64,000 nt of DNA from Chitinophaga pinensis (GCA_945872405.1 CAMBZT010000002.1:1-64000); one strand, 5' to 3'; positions 38,599-48,819 are shown, counted from the first letter of the stretch. Notes: generated by a model from the sequence alone, not told the origin. Program-made: numbers and translations.

Positions 38599-39427
38599 CT
38601 ACTATCTTTTCTAATGTTACTAATTCGCTTTTTCGCATGTGATTCACTATGTATAGATAATTCAAATTATGAAAGTCTGTAGACAATTTAATTTTCAACT
38701 CCAACAAGTTAGATCCTGTAATTTCTTGCCAAGATTCCACCCTTCCAACCATTATTCCTGCTGGAAAAAAGGAAGAAAATCCGCTCGTCATTACTGTATC
38801 ATTTTTGGCAACTTTGACATGATTTGGAATCTGACTGAGCGTAGCATATTTACTGCTTTTGGTATCCCATGTTAAATTACCAAAATAATTGTCTTTGGTT
38901 AACTTTACCCCAATTCTTGAATCAGTATTAAGCACCGACATTACCACAGAATAATTTGCCGAAACACCAATTGTGATTCCAACAATACCCTTATCGTTAT
39001 AGACGCCCATGTTTTTAGCAATACCATTTTTACTGCCTTTATCCAAGTATATAAAATTCTTCGATCTATCGGTTGTAGTGTTAATCACCTGGGCATGCAT
39101 CAAGGAATAGATTTGCTCTAATTGACCATCAGAGGTGTCTTTTAACGAATCAACAATAACAGAATTGAGAATAAAATTTCTTGTTAGCTGTTGTTGCAAT
39201 TTTAGATTTTCATTGATGAGACTATCGTTGACACGACCAAGTGAAAAAAACTTCAAAACATTATTTTCTGCTTTGTATATTCTAGATGTAAGCTCATTGC
39301 TATTATTAACAAAACTGCTGTTATAATACCTATTATTGTTAGAGATTAGATATATACAGACAACTTCAAGAAAAATAAACAAAAATAAAAAATAGTTATT
39401 AGATAAGAATCTAAATAGGTAACGCAT
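38579..39427 (-). CDS. mreC: Rod shape-determining protein MreC
   Basis: A 282-residue periplasmic scaffold. One N-terminal membrane helix, a coiled coil (~residues 65-95: NDSLINENLKLQQQL), then the double-barrel domain with AQVINTTTDRSKNFIYLDKGSKNGI, GIVGITIGVSANYSVVMSVLNTDSRIG and TSGFSSFFPAGIMVGRV. Normal length; lies 21 nt after mreB. Confidence 0.94.
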   Translation of the reverse strand: MRYLFRFLSNNYFLFLFIFLEVVCIYLISNNNRYYNSSFVNNSNELTSRIYKAENNVLKFFSLGRVNDSLINENLKLQQQLTRNFILNSVIVDSLKDTSDGQLEQIYSLMHAQVINTTTDRSKNFIYLDKGSKNGIAKNMGVYNDKGIVGITIGVSANYSVVMSVLNTDSRIGVKLTKDNYFGNLTWDTKSSKYATLSQIPNHVKVAKNDTVMTSGFSSFFPAGIMVGRVESWQEITGSNLLELKIKLSTDFHNLNYLYIVNHMRKSELVTLEKIVDEPADL

Positions 39428-39448
39428 TTATGTTTTATACTTCTGATG

Positions 39449-40471
39449 TTACATTAAGAATGTGAACTTATCCATATTTTTCAAGGCTATACCAGTTCCT
39501 CGCGCAACAGCCCGTAAAGGGTCCTCTGCTACAAAAACCGGCAACTTTGTCTTCTGACTGATTCGTTTATCCAAACCATGAAGCAAGGCTCCTCCACCTG
39601 TAAGGTATAAACCAGTTCTATAGATATCTGCTGCTAACTCAGGTGGTGTTGTTTCTAAAGCTTTTAAAATTGCTTCCTCTATTTTTGAAATGGATTTATC
39701 AATAGCATGAGCAATTTCAGAGTAGGAGACCACAATTTGTTTTGGTATACCAGTCATTAAATCTCTTCCATTAACAGGATAATCAGCAGGAGGATTATCC
39801 AATTCGGGTAATGCAGATCCTATTTGTATTTTAATATTTTCGGCAGAACGCTCGCCAATAAGCATATTATGTTGCCGTCTCATGTAATCAACGATATCCA
39901 ATGTAAATTCATCACCAGCGACTCTGATAGATTGATCACAAACAATCCCTGACAGCGCTATCACGGCAATTTCTGTGGTACCGCCTCCAATATCAATAAT
40001 CATATTTCCTTGTGGTTCTTCCACATCAATACCAATTCCAATTGCCGCAGCCATTGGTTCATGAATCAACTTTACTTCCTTGGCGCCTGCCTGTTCAGCA
40101 CTGTCACGTACCGCTCGTTTCTCCACCTCTGTAATTCCAGAAGGGATACAAATAACCATCTTATACGAAGGCGGGAAAAGAAACTTCTTGTTTCCATGAA
40201 TCAATTTGATCATTTCGCGAATCATGCTTTCCGCCGCATTAAAATCGGCTATCACTCCATCTTTTAGTGGACGTATTGTTTTGATATTAGAATGTGTCTT
40301 TTCATGCATCATCATCGCCCTCTTACCCACTGCGATTACTTTATCTGTTCTTCTATCGATGGCGACAATCGATGGTTCATCTACCACCACCTTATCGTTG
40401 TGCACAATTAAAATGTTTGCAGTACCTAGGTCTATGGCTATTTCATGCGTTAAAAAATTGAATAATCCCAT
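39449..40471 (-). CDS. mreB: Rod shape-determining actin homologue MreB
   Basis: A 340-residue cytoskeletal ATPase. Actin-fold motifs: IDLGTANILI (phosphate 1), PSIVAID, DGVIADFNAAESMIREMI, HEPMAAAIGIGIDV, MIIDIGGGTTEIAVI (phosphate 2) and TGGGALLHGLDKRI (adenosine). First gene of the elongasome operon; no exact Bacteroidota promoter is evident in the 129 nt upstream. Confidence 0.98.
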   Translation of the reverse strand: MGLFNFLTHEIAIDLGTANILIVHNDKVVVDEPSIVAIDRRTDKVIAVGKRAMMMHEKTHSNIKTIRPLKDGVIADFNAAESMIREMIKLIHGNKKFLFPPSYKMVICIPSGITEVEKRAVRDSAEQAGAKEVKLIHEPMAAAIGIGIDVEEPQGNMIIDIGGGTTEIAVIALSGIVCDQSIRVAGDEFTLDIVDYMRRQHNMLIGERSAENIKIQIGSALPELDNPPADYPVNGRDLMTGIPKQIVVSYSEIAHAIDKSISKIEEAILKALETTPPELAADIYRTGLYLTGGGALLHGLDKRISQKTKLPVFVAEDPLRAVARGTGIALKNMDKFTFLM

Positions 40472-40600
40472 GGATATTTTGGTGATTCTTGACGTTGTAA
40501 ATTGTAAATTCTAAAAATCTCATGCAAAGTAACGATAATTCAATGATTACAAAGTATTTTTCTTAAACTATTTTTATATTTTCAGCAGAAAAATTTGGAA

Positions 40601-41119
40601 CTAAAGTTTATTTTTTTGCTTTAATTCCTCTAAAATAATTTTGAACCAGAACGAATACTTAGCAGGATTTTCATCGATATCAGTCAATAGATCTGAAACC
40701 TGTATCCATTCTATGGCTTCTACTTCGTCAGCATTTAAATTCATATCTCCGTCATAAACCCCGGTAAAGACGGTATCAAATTCGTGTTCTGTCATACCAC
40801 TTGGCTCATCGTATGCCTTATAGATAAAAGAAAACTCTTCAGTTAAAATAGTTTGAAATCCTAATTCTTCGTATAATCGGCGATGGGCTGCTGCCGAATA
40901 GCTTTCATTTTCGCGTGGATGAGAACAGCAACTATTACTCCAGATACCTGCCCAATGATATTTAGAGTAGGCTCTTTGCTGGATCATCATTTCGCCTTCA
41001 GAATTATAAATTATAATACTAATCGCCTTATGCAATAAACCTTTTTCATGGGCCTCCTGCTTACCCATCAACCCAATCTCATGTCCCGATTCATCTACAA
41101 GTACCACTCTCTCTTCCAT
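40601..41119 (-). CDS. idi: Isopentenyl-diphosphate delta-isomerase, type 1
   Basis: A 172-residue Nudix-fold enzyme that interconverts IPP and DMAPP. It shows GLLHKAISIIIYN, WAGIWSNSCCSHPRENES (with the catalytic cysteine) and the Nudix-like AAHRRLYEELGF, followed by YDEPSGMTEHEFDTVFTG. Normal length. A -7-like TAATTTTG lies at 41168-41161. Confidence 0.95.
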   Translation of the reverse strand: MEERVVLVDESGHEIGLMGKQEAHEKGLLHKAISIIIYNSEGEMMIQQRAYSKYHWAGIWSNSCCSHPRENESYSAAAHRRLYEELGFQTILTEEFSFIYKAYDEPSGMTEHEFDTVFTGVYDGDMNLNADEVEAIEWIQVSDLLTDIDENPAKYSFWFKIILEELKQKNKL

Positions 41120-41218
41120 CTTTTACTTTTTGTAATTATAAAATTATTTAAAACGAGACTCAAAATTAAGCAAAATGCAAATATCCATTGCACTATTCTC
41201 CAAGCAAAAAACCATCAA

Positions 41219-41734
41219 CTACTTGAACCAACCTGCATACATGACATAGTTATTTGCAATCCTTTCTATCTGATCTTTGAAAAGTCCTGGATTCAATTCC
41301 TTCACTTTTCTCGCTGGAATCCCAGCGTAAACAGAATTTTCTTCACAAATAGTGTTCTCTAAAACAATGGCTCCAGCTGCTATAATAACATTCTTCCTTA
41401 TGTGCGCATGATCCATCACTATCGCTCCCATACCGATCAAGACATCATCTTCTATCGTGCATCCATGCACAAGTGCTCTGTGTCCTATGGATACATTATT
41501 GCCTATCTGCAAGGCTGCTTTTTGATAAGTACAATGCAAAATAGCCCCGTCTTGAATATTCACCTTATTACCGATTTTTATATAATTAACATCACCCCTC
41601 ACTACTGCCTGAAACCATACACTACAGTCGTCTCCCATCACCACATCTCCAATGATTGTGGCGTTTTCTGCAAGGTAAATATTCGATCCAAACTGTGGTG
41701 TTTTGTCAAGTATGGTTAAAATTAGAGCCGTCAT
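41219..41734 (-). CDS. Gamma-class carbonic anhydrase-like protein
   Basis: A 171-residue left-handed beta-helix protein with repeated hexapeptides (AENATIIGDVVMGDDCSVWFQAVVRGDVNYIKIGNKVNIQDGAILHC). The three zinc-ligand histidines appear conserved: ILHCTY, IGHRALVHGC. The family (YrdA/PaaY) includes carbonic anhydrases and other transferase-like proteins, so activity is not certain. A -7-like TATATTTG lies 50 nt upstream (41791-41784). Confidence 0.92.
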   Translation of the reverse strand: MTALILTILDKTPQFGSNIYLAENATIIGDVVMGDDCSVWFQAVVRGDVNYIKIGNKVNIQDGAILHCTYQKAALQIGNNVSIGHRALVHGCTIEDDVLIGMGAIVMDHAHIRKNVIIAAGAIVLENTICEENSVYAGIPARKVKELNPGLFKDQIERIANNYVMYAGWFK

Positions 41735-41791
41735 TAGTTAAAAAATTTAGTTAAGAAAAAATTGCTTTTCACTTCTGAAGAAACAAATATA

Positions 41792-43450
41792 TTATAGAAC
41801 AATATCAATATCTGCATCCCATCCGGGCTTAAGAAAGACCTTATCACCAAATGTGTAAATCTTTTCTGCCTGACGATGTAAGATATAATTACCTGAGTCC
41901 CATTTTTTATTCCGATTAGTATCTTCTATCACCGATATTTTATAATATCCACTCGGTAAATTAGAAAAAATAATTGTTTTGCTTTTATCATTCATCGAAA
42001 CATAATTTTGATAAATAATCTGATCCTTTTCGTTCAAAATTTTCAGCAAAAAATTATTATCTTTTGCTAGTTTATTGTGAATGATAATGGAGCCATAATT
42101 TTCTTTAGTCATTATTTTAAATGTCTCCGAAATATCTTCGTTTTCAACTCCAAACACATCCACTACCGCACCCTTACTAATGGCTATTTGATAAGCCATT
42201 CCAGGCGTCCATTTATAGTTAATCTCCAATCTTCTAGAGTCTTTTTTATCAAGAGTAAAAGTGGCATTCACTGCCAATAAAGTTGTATCCTCGAGTAGTT
42301 TAATCTTGGTACTGTCTTTTACTTTAAAGGGTCTGGTCAGACTTAAAAAATACGGCTTATAAATATCGTGAGTGATGTCTGATTTTTCCTTCATTTTTAC
42401 GGAAATTGGTCCGTTATAAATTGAAATTTTATTATCTTTTAGTTCACTCTCCTTTATGTAAAAAAGCTCCTTTGTAAATGTATCTTTTATGGTGTTGTTG
42501 GTGGTGATATAAAAGATAGTACTACTCTTTGTATAGTCTGAATAGTAATAACTTACTGTATCTTTTGACTCGTTAACGATGGCAATATCCCTTTTGCTAT
42601 AAACGTCTGCATTAAACTGAATATTTAAGATGGGTTTATTGTAGATAAATTTTATTAGCCCTAGCTGCGGATTAATCACATCTAACAATATTGTTTGACT
42701 TGGCTCCTCACTGAAACTATGTAACAAAAAGTTTTTAATTTTTGAGGTGTCACCTAGTTCCACTAGCGAGTCTGGAAAAGCTATAGCCTCTATTTCTGGA
42801 TCGTATAAGTAATCAAAATCTTCGTCCTTAAAAGCCACTAGCTTATAACTTCCTTTCTTAATATTTTCAATTTTAAACAATCCATCCCTATTTGTCTTAC
42901 CTATATAAAGAGGCTTACCCTTAAACACTACACTATCACTTATATCTTCATACAACATTATTCCAAAACCTTCCACAGCAACATTGTCTATCGCCTGCAA
43001 TACTCTTCCAGAGATTGATGCACTATCGAGATAATCACCTGTACTAAAAACATACTTAAAACTATCCTGAACATTACCTTCGTTGTAGTCTTTGAGTGCA
43101 TTTCCGAAATTAATATTATAGGTCGTATTCGGTTGGAAGTTATTTCTAAATTTGATGATTAACTTTTTCCCAGTAATGACATAATCTGGCTGTTTTTCTA
43201 ATGGAGGCGAAACAATAATTTGTTGAGCTGGATTATCTAAATTGAAGAACTCATCAAAGTTGATGTTCACTTTTTTAGCATCAAAATGCAAAGAGTAATT
43301 TGCTGGCTCAACCGATTTTATTTGCGGCTTTTGAACATCTCTAGCACCACCGGAAGGGGGTACAATGTTGGCACATCCACCTGCGACTAATCCGACAATG
43401 ATAAGGTGTAGAAATAGCTTCAAGTATATTAGACCAATTGACTTTTTCAA
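41792..43450 (-). CDS. Ig-like domain lipoprotein
   Basis: A 552-residue predicted lipoprotein: a signal peptide ends in LVAGGC (Cys26), followed by ANIVPPSGGARD, typical for a Bacteroidota family with an N-terminal Big_5/Ig-like domain (KVNINFDEFF, VSPPLEKQPDYVITGKKLIIKF, PNTTYNINFGNALKDYNEGN). The middle contains a carboxypeptidase-regulatory-like strand pattern (LFKIENIKKGSYKLVAFKDEDFDYLYDP). Function unknown; envelope location is inferred. Its start lies 71 nt after infB, behind a terminator. Confidence 0.87.
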   Translation of the reverse strand: MKKSIGLIYLKLFLHLIIVGLVAGGCANIVPPSGGARDVQKPQIKSVEPANYSLHFDAKKVNINFDEFFNLDNPAQQIIVSPPLEKQPDYVITGKKLIIKFRNNFQPNTTYNINFGNALKDYNEGNVQDSFKYVFSTGDYLDSASISGRVLQAIDNVAVEGFGIMLYEDISDSVVFKGKPLYIGKTNRDGLFKIENIKKGSYKLVAFKDEDFDYLYDPEIEAIAFPDSLVELGDTSKIKNFLLHSFSEEPSQTILLDVINPQLGLIKFIYNKPILNIQFNADVYSKRDIAIVNESKDTVSYYYSDYTKSSTIFYITTNNTIKDTFTKELFYIKESELKDNKISIYNGPISVKMKEKSDITHDIYKPYFLSLTRPFKVKDSTKIKLLEDTTLLAVNATFTLDKKDSRRLEINYKWTPGMAYQIAISKGAVVDVFGVENEDISETFKIMTKENYGSIIIHNKLAKDNNFLLKILNEKDQIIYQNYVSMNDKSKTIIFSNLPSGYYKISVIEDTNRNKKWDSGNYILHRQAEKIYTFGDKVFLKPGWDADIDIVL

Positions 43451-43471
43451 GGAATAAAACTCTTTTTTTAC

Positions 43472-43503
43472 AAAAAATGTCAGCCCTTGTAGCTGACATT
43501 TTT
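43472..43503 (-). terminator. Terminator after infB
   Basis: Stem ATGTCAGC (43477-43484) with GCTGACAT (43492-43499), extended by A/T pairs. It lies between the infB stop and the lipoprotein start. Confidence 0.85.
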
Positions 43504-43521
43504 CGAGTTATCTTAATTAGA

Positions 43522-46440
43522 TTACAATTTTCTTTGAACTTCCACTTCTTCAAATGCTTCTACCACATCACCAACTCTAAGGTCATTATAATTCTTAATA
43601 TTTAAACCGCACTCGTATCCTGCTGCCACATCTTTCACATCATCTTTAAATCTCTTCAATGATGCCAATTCACCAGTATATTGAACGATTCCGTCTCTTA
43701 CCAATCTGATTTTAGCACTTCTTGTCACCTTACCATCAAGTACATAACATCCAGCAATAGTACCCACCTTAGTGATATTAAACACCTCTCTAATTTCAAT
43801 ATTCGCAATCACTTTTTCTTCCATCTTAGGTTCTAGAAGTCCTTCCATGGCAGATTTCACATCCTCAATTGCATTATAGATGATGGAGTAAGTTCTAATT
43901 TCTACACCCTCAGTCTCTGCAATCTTGCGTGCTTGTGTTGAAGGTCGAACCTGAAATCCAATAACAATGGCATCTGACGCAGATGCTAACAATATATCAG
44001 TTTCATTTATAGGACCCACCGCTTTATGCAGTACATTTACTTGAACTTCTTCCGTTGACAATTTCAACAATGAATCCGTCAAAGCTTCAATTGATCCATC
44101 CACATCACCCTTAATAATGATGTTTAACTCCTTGAAATTACCCAATGCCAATCGACGACCAATCTCGTCTAAAGTAATATGTTTCTTGGTTCGCAATCCA
44201 GTTTCTCTATCAATTTGAGCACGTCTGGTAGCTGTAGATTTTGCCTCTTGTTCGTCTTCGAATACCCTGAATTTTTCACCTGCCTGTGGTGCTCCATTTA
44301 AACCAAGTATCTGCACAGGTACTGATGGTCCGGCATTTTTCATTTTTTTAGCTGTATGATCAGTCATTGCCTTCACTTTACCAAAATATGGACCACACAC
44401 CATCATATCGCCAACATTCAAGGTGCCTGCCTGAACTAAAATCGTTGCCATATAGCCACGACCCTTATCCAAGGAGGCCTCTATTACACTCCCGTGCGCC
44501 ATCTTATCGGGATTGGCTTTAAGTTCCATTAACTCTGCCTCTAGCAGAATCTTATCTAACAACAATTGTACATTGGTACCCATCTTTGCTGAAATCTCTG
44601 CTGTTTGAAATTTTCCACCCCACTCTTCAACCAAGATATTCATGGTACTTAATTGTTCTCTTATCTTATCCGCATTTGCTCCTGGCTTGTCCATTTTATT
44701 AAATGCAAAAATCATAGGAACACTGGCTGATTGTGCGTGACTGATCGCCTCCTTTGTTTGTGGCATAATCTGATCGTCTGCTGCAATTACAATGATTGCG
44801 ATATCTGTCAACTTAGCACCTCTCGCCCGCATGGCCGTAAATGCCTCGTGACCTGGTGTATCTAAAAATGAAATTTTCTTTCCACTTGGAGTCATAACAT
44901 CGTAGGCGCCAATATGCTGAGTGATACCACCAGACTCCTTTGCAACTACATTCGCTTTTCTGATATAATCTAGCAATGAAGTCTTACCATGATCTACGTG
45001 ACCCATAATCGTTACTATTGGGGCTCTTTCAACCATGTCTTCCGGATTTTCTTCTTCCTCTTCTACAAATTCTTCATCAGCAGCAGAAATAAACTTTACT
45101 TCAAATTTAAATTCGTTTGCTACCAATTCTATAATCTCTGCATCTAGTCTTTGATTGATTGAAACAATTACTCCTAGATTCATACAGGTTTTAATAACTT
45201 CAGAAGCCGAAACATCCATAAAACTTGCCAATTCACTTACAGAAACAAACTCTGTTAATTCTAACAAATTATCTTGTATAGCATCTGCTTCTCTTTGGTT
45301 TTCTTCGGCAGCTGCAATACGCTTGCCTTTCTTCATCTTCGAACGACTGCTCTTTCCGGTTGCATTGGCTAACCTTGCCATCGTTTCTTTAATCTTATCC
45401 TCAATTTCTTTTTCAGAAACCGCCTGATCAACATTGTCTGGTTTTTTACCTTTATTTTTATCGAAAGGTGGACGATTAAATCCACCTGGTCCTGCTGGTC
45501 GATTAAAACCACCTCCACCACCTGGTCGGTTAAAGCCTCCACCCTGCGCGCCAGGTGCTCTATTTTGCCTAGTGCTATCGTGCTGTGCAGGTTGTGCCTT
45601 GCCTGCTTGAGAAGGGTTTTCTGTTTTAAAAATTCTCTTTCTTGGTTTTTTATCTGCATCTGAACCAGTCTCACCAGGTTTTCCGCCAGGTTTGCCTTTG
45701 CTATCATCGCGTTTAGGACGAGTCGATTCCAGATCAATCTTTCCCAAAAGCTTTATTCCATCAAGCTTTTCGTATTTTGTTTCAATATTGTTCTCATCCT
45801 TCTCATCTTCCACAATGTCCACTAAGGTGGGTTTTTCCTCCGCTATGGCTGCTTCTTCTATCTTAGATTCAGCAACTTTTTTTACTTTAGTTGTCTTGGC
45901 TTTTGCCTCTTCTGTCTTTTTCTCTTCCGAACCAGGCTCAATATTTGGAAGTGTTTCCTCGTTTGTAACGGCAGCAATTTTCTTTTCTGCTGGCTTTTCT
46001 TTCTTTCCTAAATCAATATTTCCAATAATTTTTGGACCTTCTAATTTTACAGAGTTTGTCTCTATAACAACTTCAGGCTTCTTTTCAATTTCTACCTTTT
46101 CCTCTTTCTCAATTCTTGGCGACAAAGTAGTTTTGATTCTTATTTCCTCACTTTCCTTTTCTTTGGCTTTTTTATCAGTAAAAATAGCGGAGTTATCAAT
46201 TTCAATATTATCACGTTTCTTATTGATGCCAAGCTCTACTTTTTCAGCTTCACCCTTATGACCCATGTCTACGTTAAACTCTTTCATCAGCACAGCAACC
46301 ATCTCAGGAGACAGCCTAGTGGTAGGTTTGTTTTCTACAGTAAACCCTTTTTTCTGCAATTCTGCCACAAGCGTTGCTGCACCTATATTAAACATAGAGG
46401 CGGCTTTGGGTAATTGCATTGGTTTTGCTTCTTCAGACAT
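43522..46440 (-). CDS. infB: Translation initiation factor IF-2
   Basis: A 972-residue GTPase that places fMet-tRNA on the 30S subunit. A short N-terminal IF2-N module is followed by a long charged, Glu/Lys-rich region and a Gly/Pro/Arg-rich stretch ([16 protein letters not shown] repeat). The G domain begins near residue 475 with GHVDHGKTS (G1), DTPGHEAF (G3) and NKMD (G4); domains II-IV follow. Third gene of the rimP-nusA-infB set. Confidence 0.98.
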   Translation of the reverse strand: MSEEAKPMQLPKAASMFNIGAATLVAELQKKGFTVENKPTTRLSPEMVAVLMKEFNVDMGHKGEAEKVELGINKKRDNIEIDNSAIFTDKKAKEKESEEIRIKTTLSPRIEKEEKVEIEKKPEVVIETNSVKLEGPKIIGNIDLGKKEKPAEKKIAAVTNEETLPNIEPGSEEKKTEEAKAKTTKVKKVAESKIEEAAIAEEKPTLVDIVEDEKDENNIETKYEKLDGIKLLGKIDLESTRPKRDDSKGKPGGKPGETGSDADKKPRKRIFKTENPSQAGKAQPAQHDSTRQNRAPGAQGGGFNRPGGGGGFNRPAGPGGFNRPPFDKNKGKKPDNVDQAVSEKEIEDKIKETMARLANATGKSSRSKMKKGKRIAAAEENQREADAIQDNLLELTEFVSVSELASFMDVSASEVIKTCMNLGVIVSINQRLDAEIIELVANEFKFEVKFISAADEEFVEEEEENPEDMVERAPIVTIMGHVDHGKTSLLDYIRKANVVAKESGGITQHIGAYDVMTPSGKKISFLDTPGHEAFTAMRARGAKLTDIAIIVIAADDQIMPQTKEAISHAQSASVPMIFAFNKMDKPGANADKIREQLSTMNILVEEWGGKFQTAEISAKMGTNVQLLLDKILLEAELMELKANPDKMAHGSVIEASLDKGRGYMATILVQAGTLNVGDMMVCGPYFGKVKAMTDHTAKKMKNAGPSVPVQILGLNGAPQAGEKFRVFEDEQEAKSTATRRAQIDRETGLRTKKHITLDEIGRRLALGNFKELNIIIKGDVDGSIEALTDSLLKLSTEEVQVNVLHKAVGPINETDILLASASDAIVIGFQVRPSTQARKIAETEGVEIRTYSIIYNAIEDVKSAMEGLLEPKMEEKVIANIEIREVFNITKVGTIAGCYVLDGKVTRSAKIRLVRDGIVQYTGELASLKRFKDDVKDVAAGYECGLNIKNYNDLRVGDVVEAFEEVEVQRKL

Positions 46441-46519
46441 ATATCTTTTTTAAATTATCTTTTTGTGCTTCCTTTACGATTTGGAAACTATTAACTTTCA
46501 CTATTTCATACGCAACATT

Positions 46520-47764
46520 TTAGTCTTCAAATTCTGCTTTTAAAACACTAATTACGTGTTGTACAGTTTCTTCTTCCAAATCTGCTCTTCTTGCTAATTC
46601 TACAGGATCCAAATCTAATACGCTTCTCGCAGTATCGCAACCTATTCCTTTTAAAATATCAATGACCCAAGCATCAATTTCATCTGAAAATTCTTCCAAA
46701 TCAATATCAAAATCATCTTCTACATCTTCAACATCTCTAAATACATCTATTTCATACTCCACCAAACGGCTCGCTAACTTTATATTTAAACCCTTTTTCC
46801 CAATGGCCAATGAGATTTGGTCTGGCTTTAAATAAACAGCTACCTTCTTATTCTCCTCATCAATGCTTAATGAATCGATTTTTGCTGGTGCTAATGCGCG
46901 TTGAATCATCAAGTTCAAATTGCTTGTATAATTAACGATATCGATATTTTCATTTTTCAATTCACGAACAATCGCGTGAATTCTAGAGCCTTTCATCCCT
47001 ACACATGCACCCACAGGATCAATTCTATCATCAAAAGACTCTACCGCTACCTTCGCTTTTTCACCCGGCTCACGTACAATTTTTTTCAAAGTAATTAAAC
47101 CATCAAAAATCTCAGGCACTTCCATCTCCAATAATTTTGCTAAGAATGCATTGTCGGTTCTTGACAAAATGATTTTCGGATTATTGTTATGCATATCAAC
47201 GCGCTTAATCACTGCACGTAACGTATCGCCCTTTTGATAGAAATCGGCTCGAATTTGCTCACTCTTAGGCAATAATAATTCATTCCCTTCGTCATCCAAA
47301 ATCAAGATTTCTTTTTTCCAAACTTGATATACTTCACCAGAAATAATTTCACCTACCCTGTCTTTATATTTTTTGTACACCTCGTCTTTCTCCAACTCTA
47401 ATACACGCGAAGCCAAGGTTTGACGAGCTGCTAAAACCGAACGACGACCGAAACTTTCTAATGTAATTTCTTCGTATAGCTCATCCCCAATCTGATAATC
47501 AGGATCAATTTTTTGTGCTACTGCCAAATCTACTTCTGCCACATCATCCTCCACAAAACCATCTTCCATAATGGTTCTTCTATGCCAGATTTCAAGATCG
47601 CCCTTGTCAGTATTTACAATAATATCAAAATTTTCAGTACTACCATATTTCTTTTTCAATAAGGTTCTGAATACATCTTCCAATACCTTCATCATGGTAG
47701 GTCTGTCAATGTTTTTAAATTCTTTAAACTCTGCGAATGAGTCTATCAACTCTGTACTATTCAT
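46520..47764 (-). CDS. nusA: Transcription termination/antitermination factor NusA
   Basis: A 414-residue RNA polymerase partner. N-terminal domain (MNSTELIDSFAEFKEFKNID), S1 domain (GEIISGEVYQVWKKEILI), two KH domains (DDRIDPVGACVGMKGSRIHAIVRELKNENIDIVNY; KKVAVYLKPDQISLAIGKKGLNIKLASRL) and a short C-terminal helical domain (ILKGIGCDTARSVLDLDPVELARR). It lies between rimP and infB; NusA typically promotes pausing and intrinsic termination, relevant to the hairpin in its own leader. Confidence 0.97.
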   Translation of the reverse strand: MNSTELIDSFAEFKEFKNIDRPTMMKVLEDVFRTLLKKKYGSTENFDIIVNTDKGDLEIWHRRTIMEDGFVEDDVAEVDLAVAQKIDPDYQIGDELYEEITLESFGRRSVLAARQTLASRVLELEKDEVYKKYKDRVGEIISGEVYQVWKKEILILDDEGNELLLPKSEQIRADFYQKGDTLRAVIKRVDMHNNNPKIILSRTDNAFLAKLLEMEVPEIFDGLITLKKIVREPGEKAKVAVESFDDRIDPVGACVGMKGSRIHAIVRELKNENIDIVNYTSNLNLMIQRALAPAKIDSLSIDEENKKVAVYLKPDQISLAIGKKGLNIKLASRLVEYEIDVFRDVEDVEDDFDIDLEEFSDEIDAWVIDILKGIGCDTARSVLDLDPVELARRADLEEETVQHVISVLKAEFED

Positions 47765-47806
47765 GATTTTTTAGTTTTTGTTTTTTTTGATTCCTAAAAA
47801 TTTATT

Positions 47807-48304
47807 CTATTTAAAATTAAATTGTATCAATGCATTTTTTATCTGCGCATAAGTAAGCTCATATTGCTTTGGAAGCACTTCTTCCTCTGCAGCTTCACCA
47901 GCTTTTTTCTTCTTCTTTTTTACTTCTTTTAATATTTGTTCCAACACCACCTTCTCGTCATCGCTATAAATCAATCGGCCAGAAATCTTTTCCCCACTTG
48001 TTTTCACAATATCTAATGTGCCTCCAATTCTTTTTTTGTATTGCTGTGGCACTTTCAACGGATTAGTCATGCCCGGACTCGATAGCTCTAATCCATAATC
48101 CAAAGGTACGATACCACCCTTGTCCAAAAACTCCTCCAAATATCTGCTCAATATGGTACATTGATTAATAGTAATGTTTTCAAAGCCATCTACAAATACT
48201 TGTATTCTCTTGCCCTGCAACACTTTCACGTCTACCAAATATAGATTTTCTTCGGCTATTTTCGGTAAAAGTATCTCTCTAATTTTTTCTACTGCGTCCT
48301 TCAT
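47807..48304 (-). CDS. rimP: Ribosome maturation factor RimP
   Basis: A 165-residue 30S maturation factor. Family signatures: GKRIQVFVDGFENITINQCTILSRYLEEFLD, PLDYGLELSSPGMTNPLKVPQQYKKRIG. The C-terminal Sm-like domain contains an extra lysine-rich loop (KKKKKAGEAAEEE). First gene of the operon; start at ATG 48304, behind a leader of ~58 nt with a strong hairpin. Confidence 0.95.
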   Translation of the reverse strand: MKDAVEKIREILLPKIAEENLYLVDVKVLQGKRIQVFVDGFENITINQCTILSRYLEEFLDKGGIVPLDYGLELSSPGMTNPLKVPQQYKKRIGGTLDIVKTSGEKISGRLIYSDDEKVVLEQILKEVKKKKKKAGEAAEEEVLPKQYELTYAQIKNALIQFNFK

Positions 48305-48320
48305 TTCAATATAGAAACAA

Positions 48321-48345
48321 AAGAGGGGACTAATAGTCCCCTCTT
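48321..48345 (-). terminator. Terminator-like hairpin in the rimP-nusA-infB leader
   Basis: A perfect 11-bp stem, AAGAGGGGACT (48321-48331) with AGTCCCCTCTT (48335-48345), 3-nt loop. On the minus strand it ends in TTTTGTTT and lies between the operon promoter and the rimP start codon. It could be an attenuator or a protective 5' hairpin. Confidence 0.72.
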
Positions 48346-48367
48346 TCTCATTTTTTCATTTACAATG

Positions 48368-48398
48368 CAAATGTAAGCTATTTATACCTAAAACCAAA
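48368..48398 (-). promoter_or_regulatory. Promoter of rimP-nusA-infB
   Basis: On the minus strand: TTTG (48398-48395), exactly 19 nt, TACATTTG (48375-48368). The predicted transcript start is near 48361, just upstream of the leader hairpin. Confidence 0.78.
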
Positions 48399-48445
48399 AT
48401 AAATTTAATGTTTCTATAGGTATCTTTTCGTAGTGTCAAATGTTT

Positions 48446-48545
48446 TTTGAGGGCGCGTCCCAGGCTTTAGAAATACAGAAGCCTGGGTCGGGCATTCCGC
48501 AGTACAAGGTACTTGCTGTATTCCCTCGCGCTACATTGTCTCAAA
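48446..48545. repeat. Compact multi-hairpin element (candidate dispersed repeat or structured RNA)
   Basis: A 100-nt segment with nested pairing. The outer arm is TTTGAG (48446-48451) with CTCAAA (48540-48545); the inner closing text is GAGGG with CCCTC (48523-48527). Hairpin 1 is a 9-bp stem CCCAGGCTT (48459-48467) with AAGCCTGGG (48479-48487). Hairpin 2 is AGTAC-AAG-GTACT (48501-48513). Between them sits GTCGGGCATTCCGC. Segments like GTCGGGCTTTCCGC between two variable hairpins recall elements I have seen in many Bacteroidota intergenic regions, but I cannot verify that here. No copy is seen elsewhere in this window. Confidence 0.5.
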
Positions 48546-48819
48546 TGCGACTTGATTTATCTAGTGTATGATTGACTTATGAACAGAGTTTACGAGCGAG
48601 TAAAACAAATCTCCGCACTAGTGGAAAACACTCGCGCTAAAGAAAGGTCCGTAATACAAATGCTGTCGAGCAAGAGAACAACTTTTATTAAAAGAATTTC
48701 ACAGTGAACGAAATGCTGCGCGACTGGGTGGCAGGAGTACCGTCATTGGAAAGGGCCGTACGACAGAACACAGGACCTTTGCCCCTTGCTTTTTTGGGGC
48801 AAATGGCTCGCCCAAAAAA
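48546..48819. other. Gene-free, relatively GC-rich stretch with several pairing segments
   Basis: No open frame of coding character. Its base composition is visibly richer in G+C than the flanking intergenic DNA. Pairing parts include GCGAGT (48596-48601) with ACTCGC (48630-48635), enclosing the palindrome CACTAGTG (48616-48623), and two mutually exclusive hairpins near the right end: TTTGCCCC (48778-48785) with GGGGCAAA (48796-48803), or CTTTTTTGGG (48789-48798) with CCCAAAAAAG (48811-48820). It may be part of one longer noncoding RNA or repeat with the preceding element. Confidence 0.45.

Noticed and set aside
45692-46261. A 189-residue plus-strand frame within infB
   Set aside because: It mirrors the Glu/Lys-rich region of IF-2 and is low complexity.
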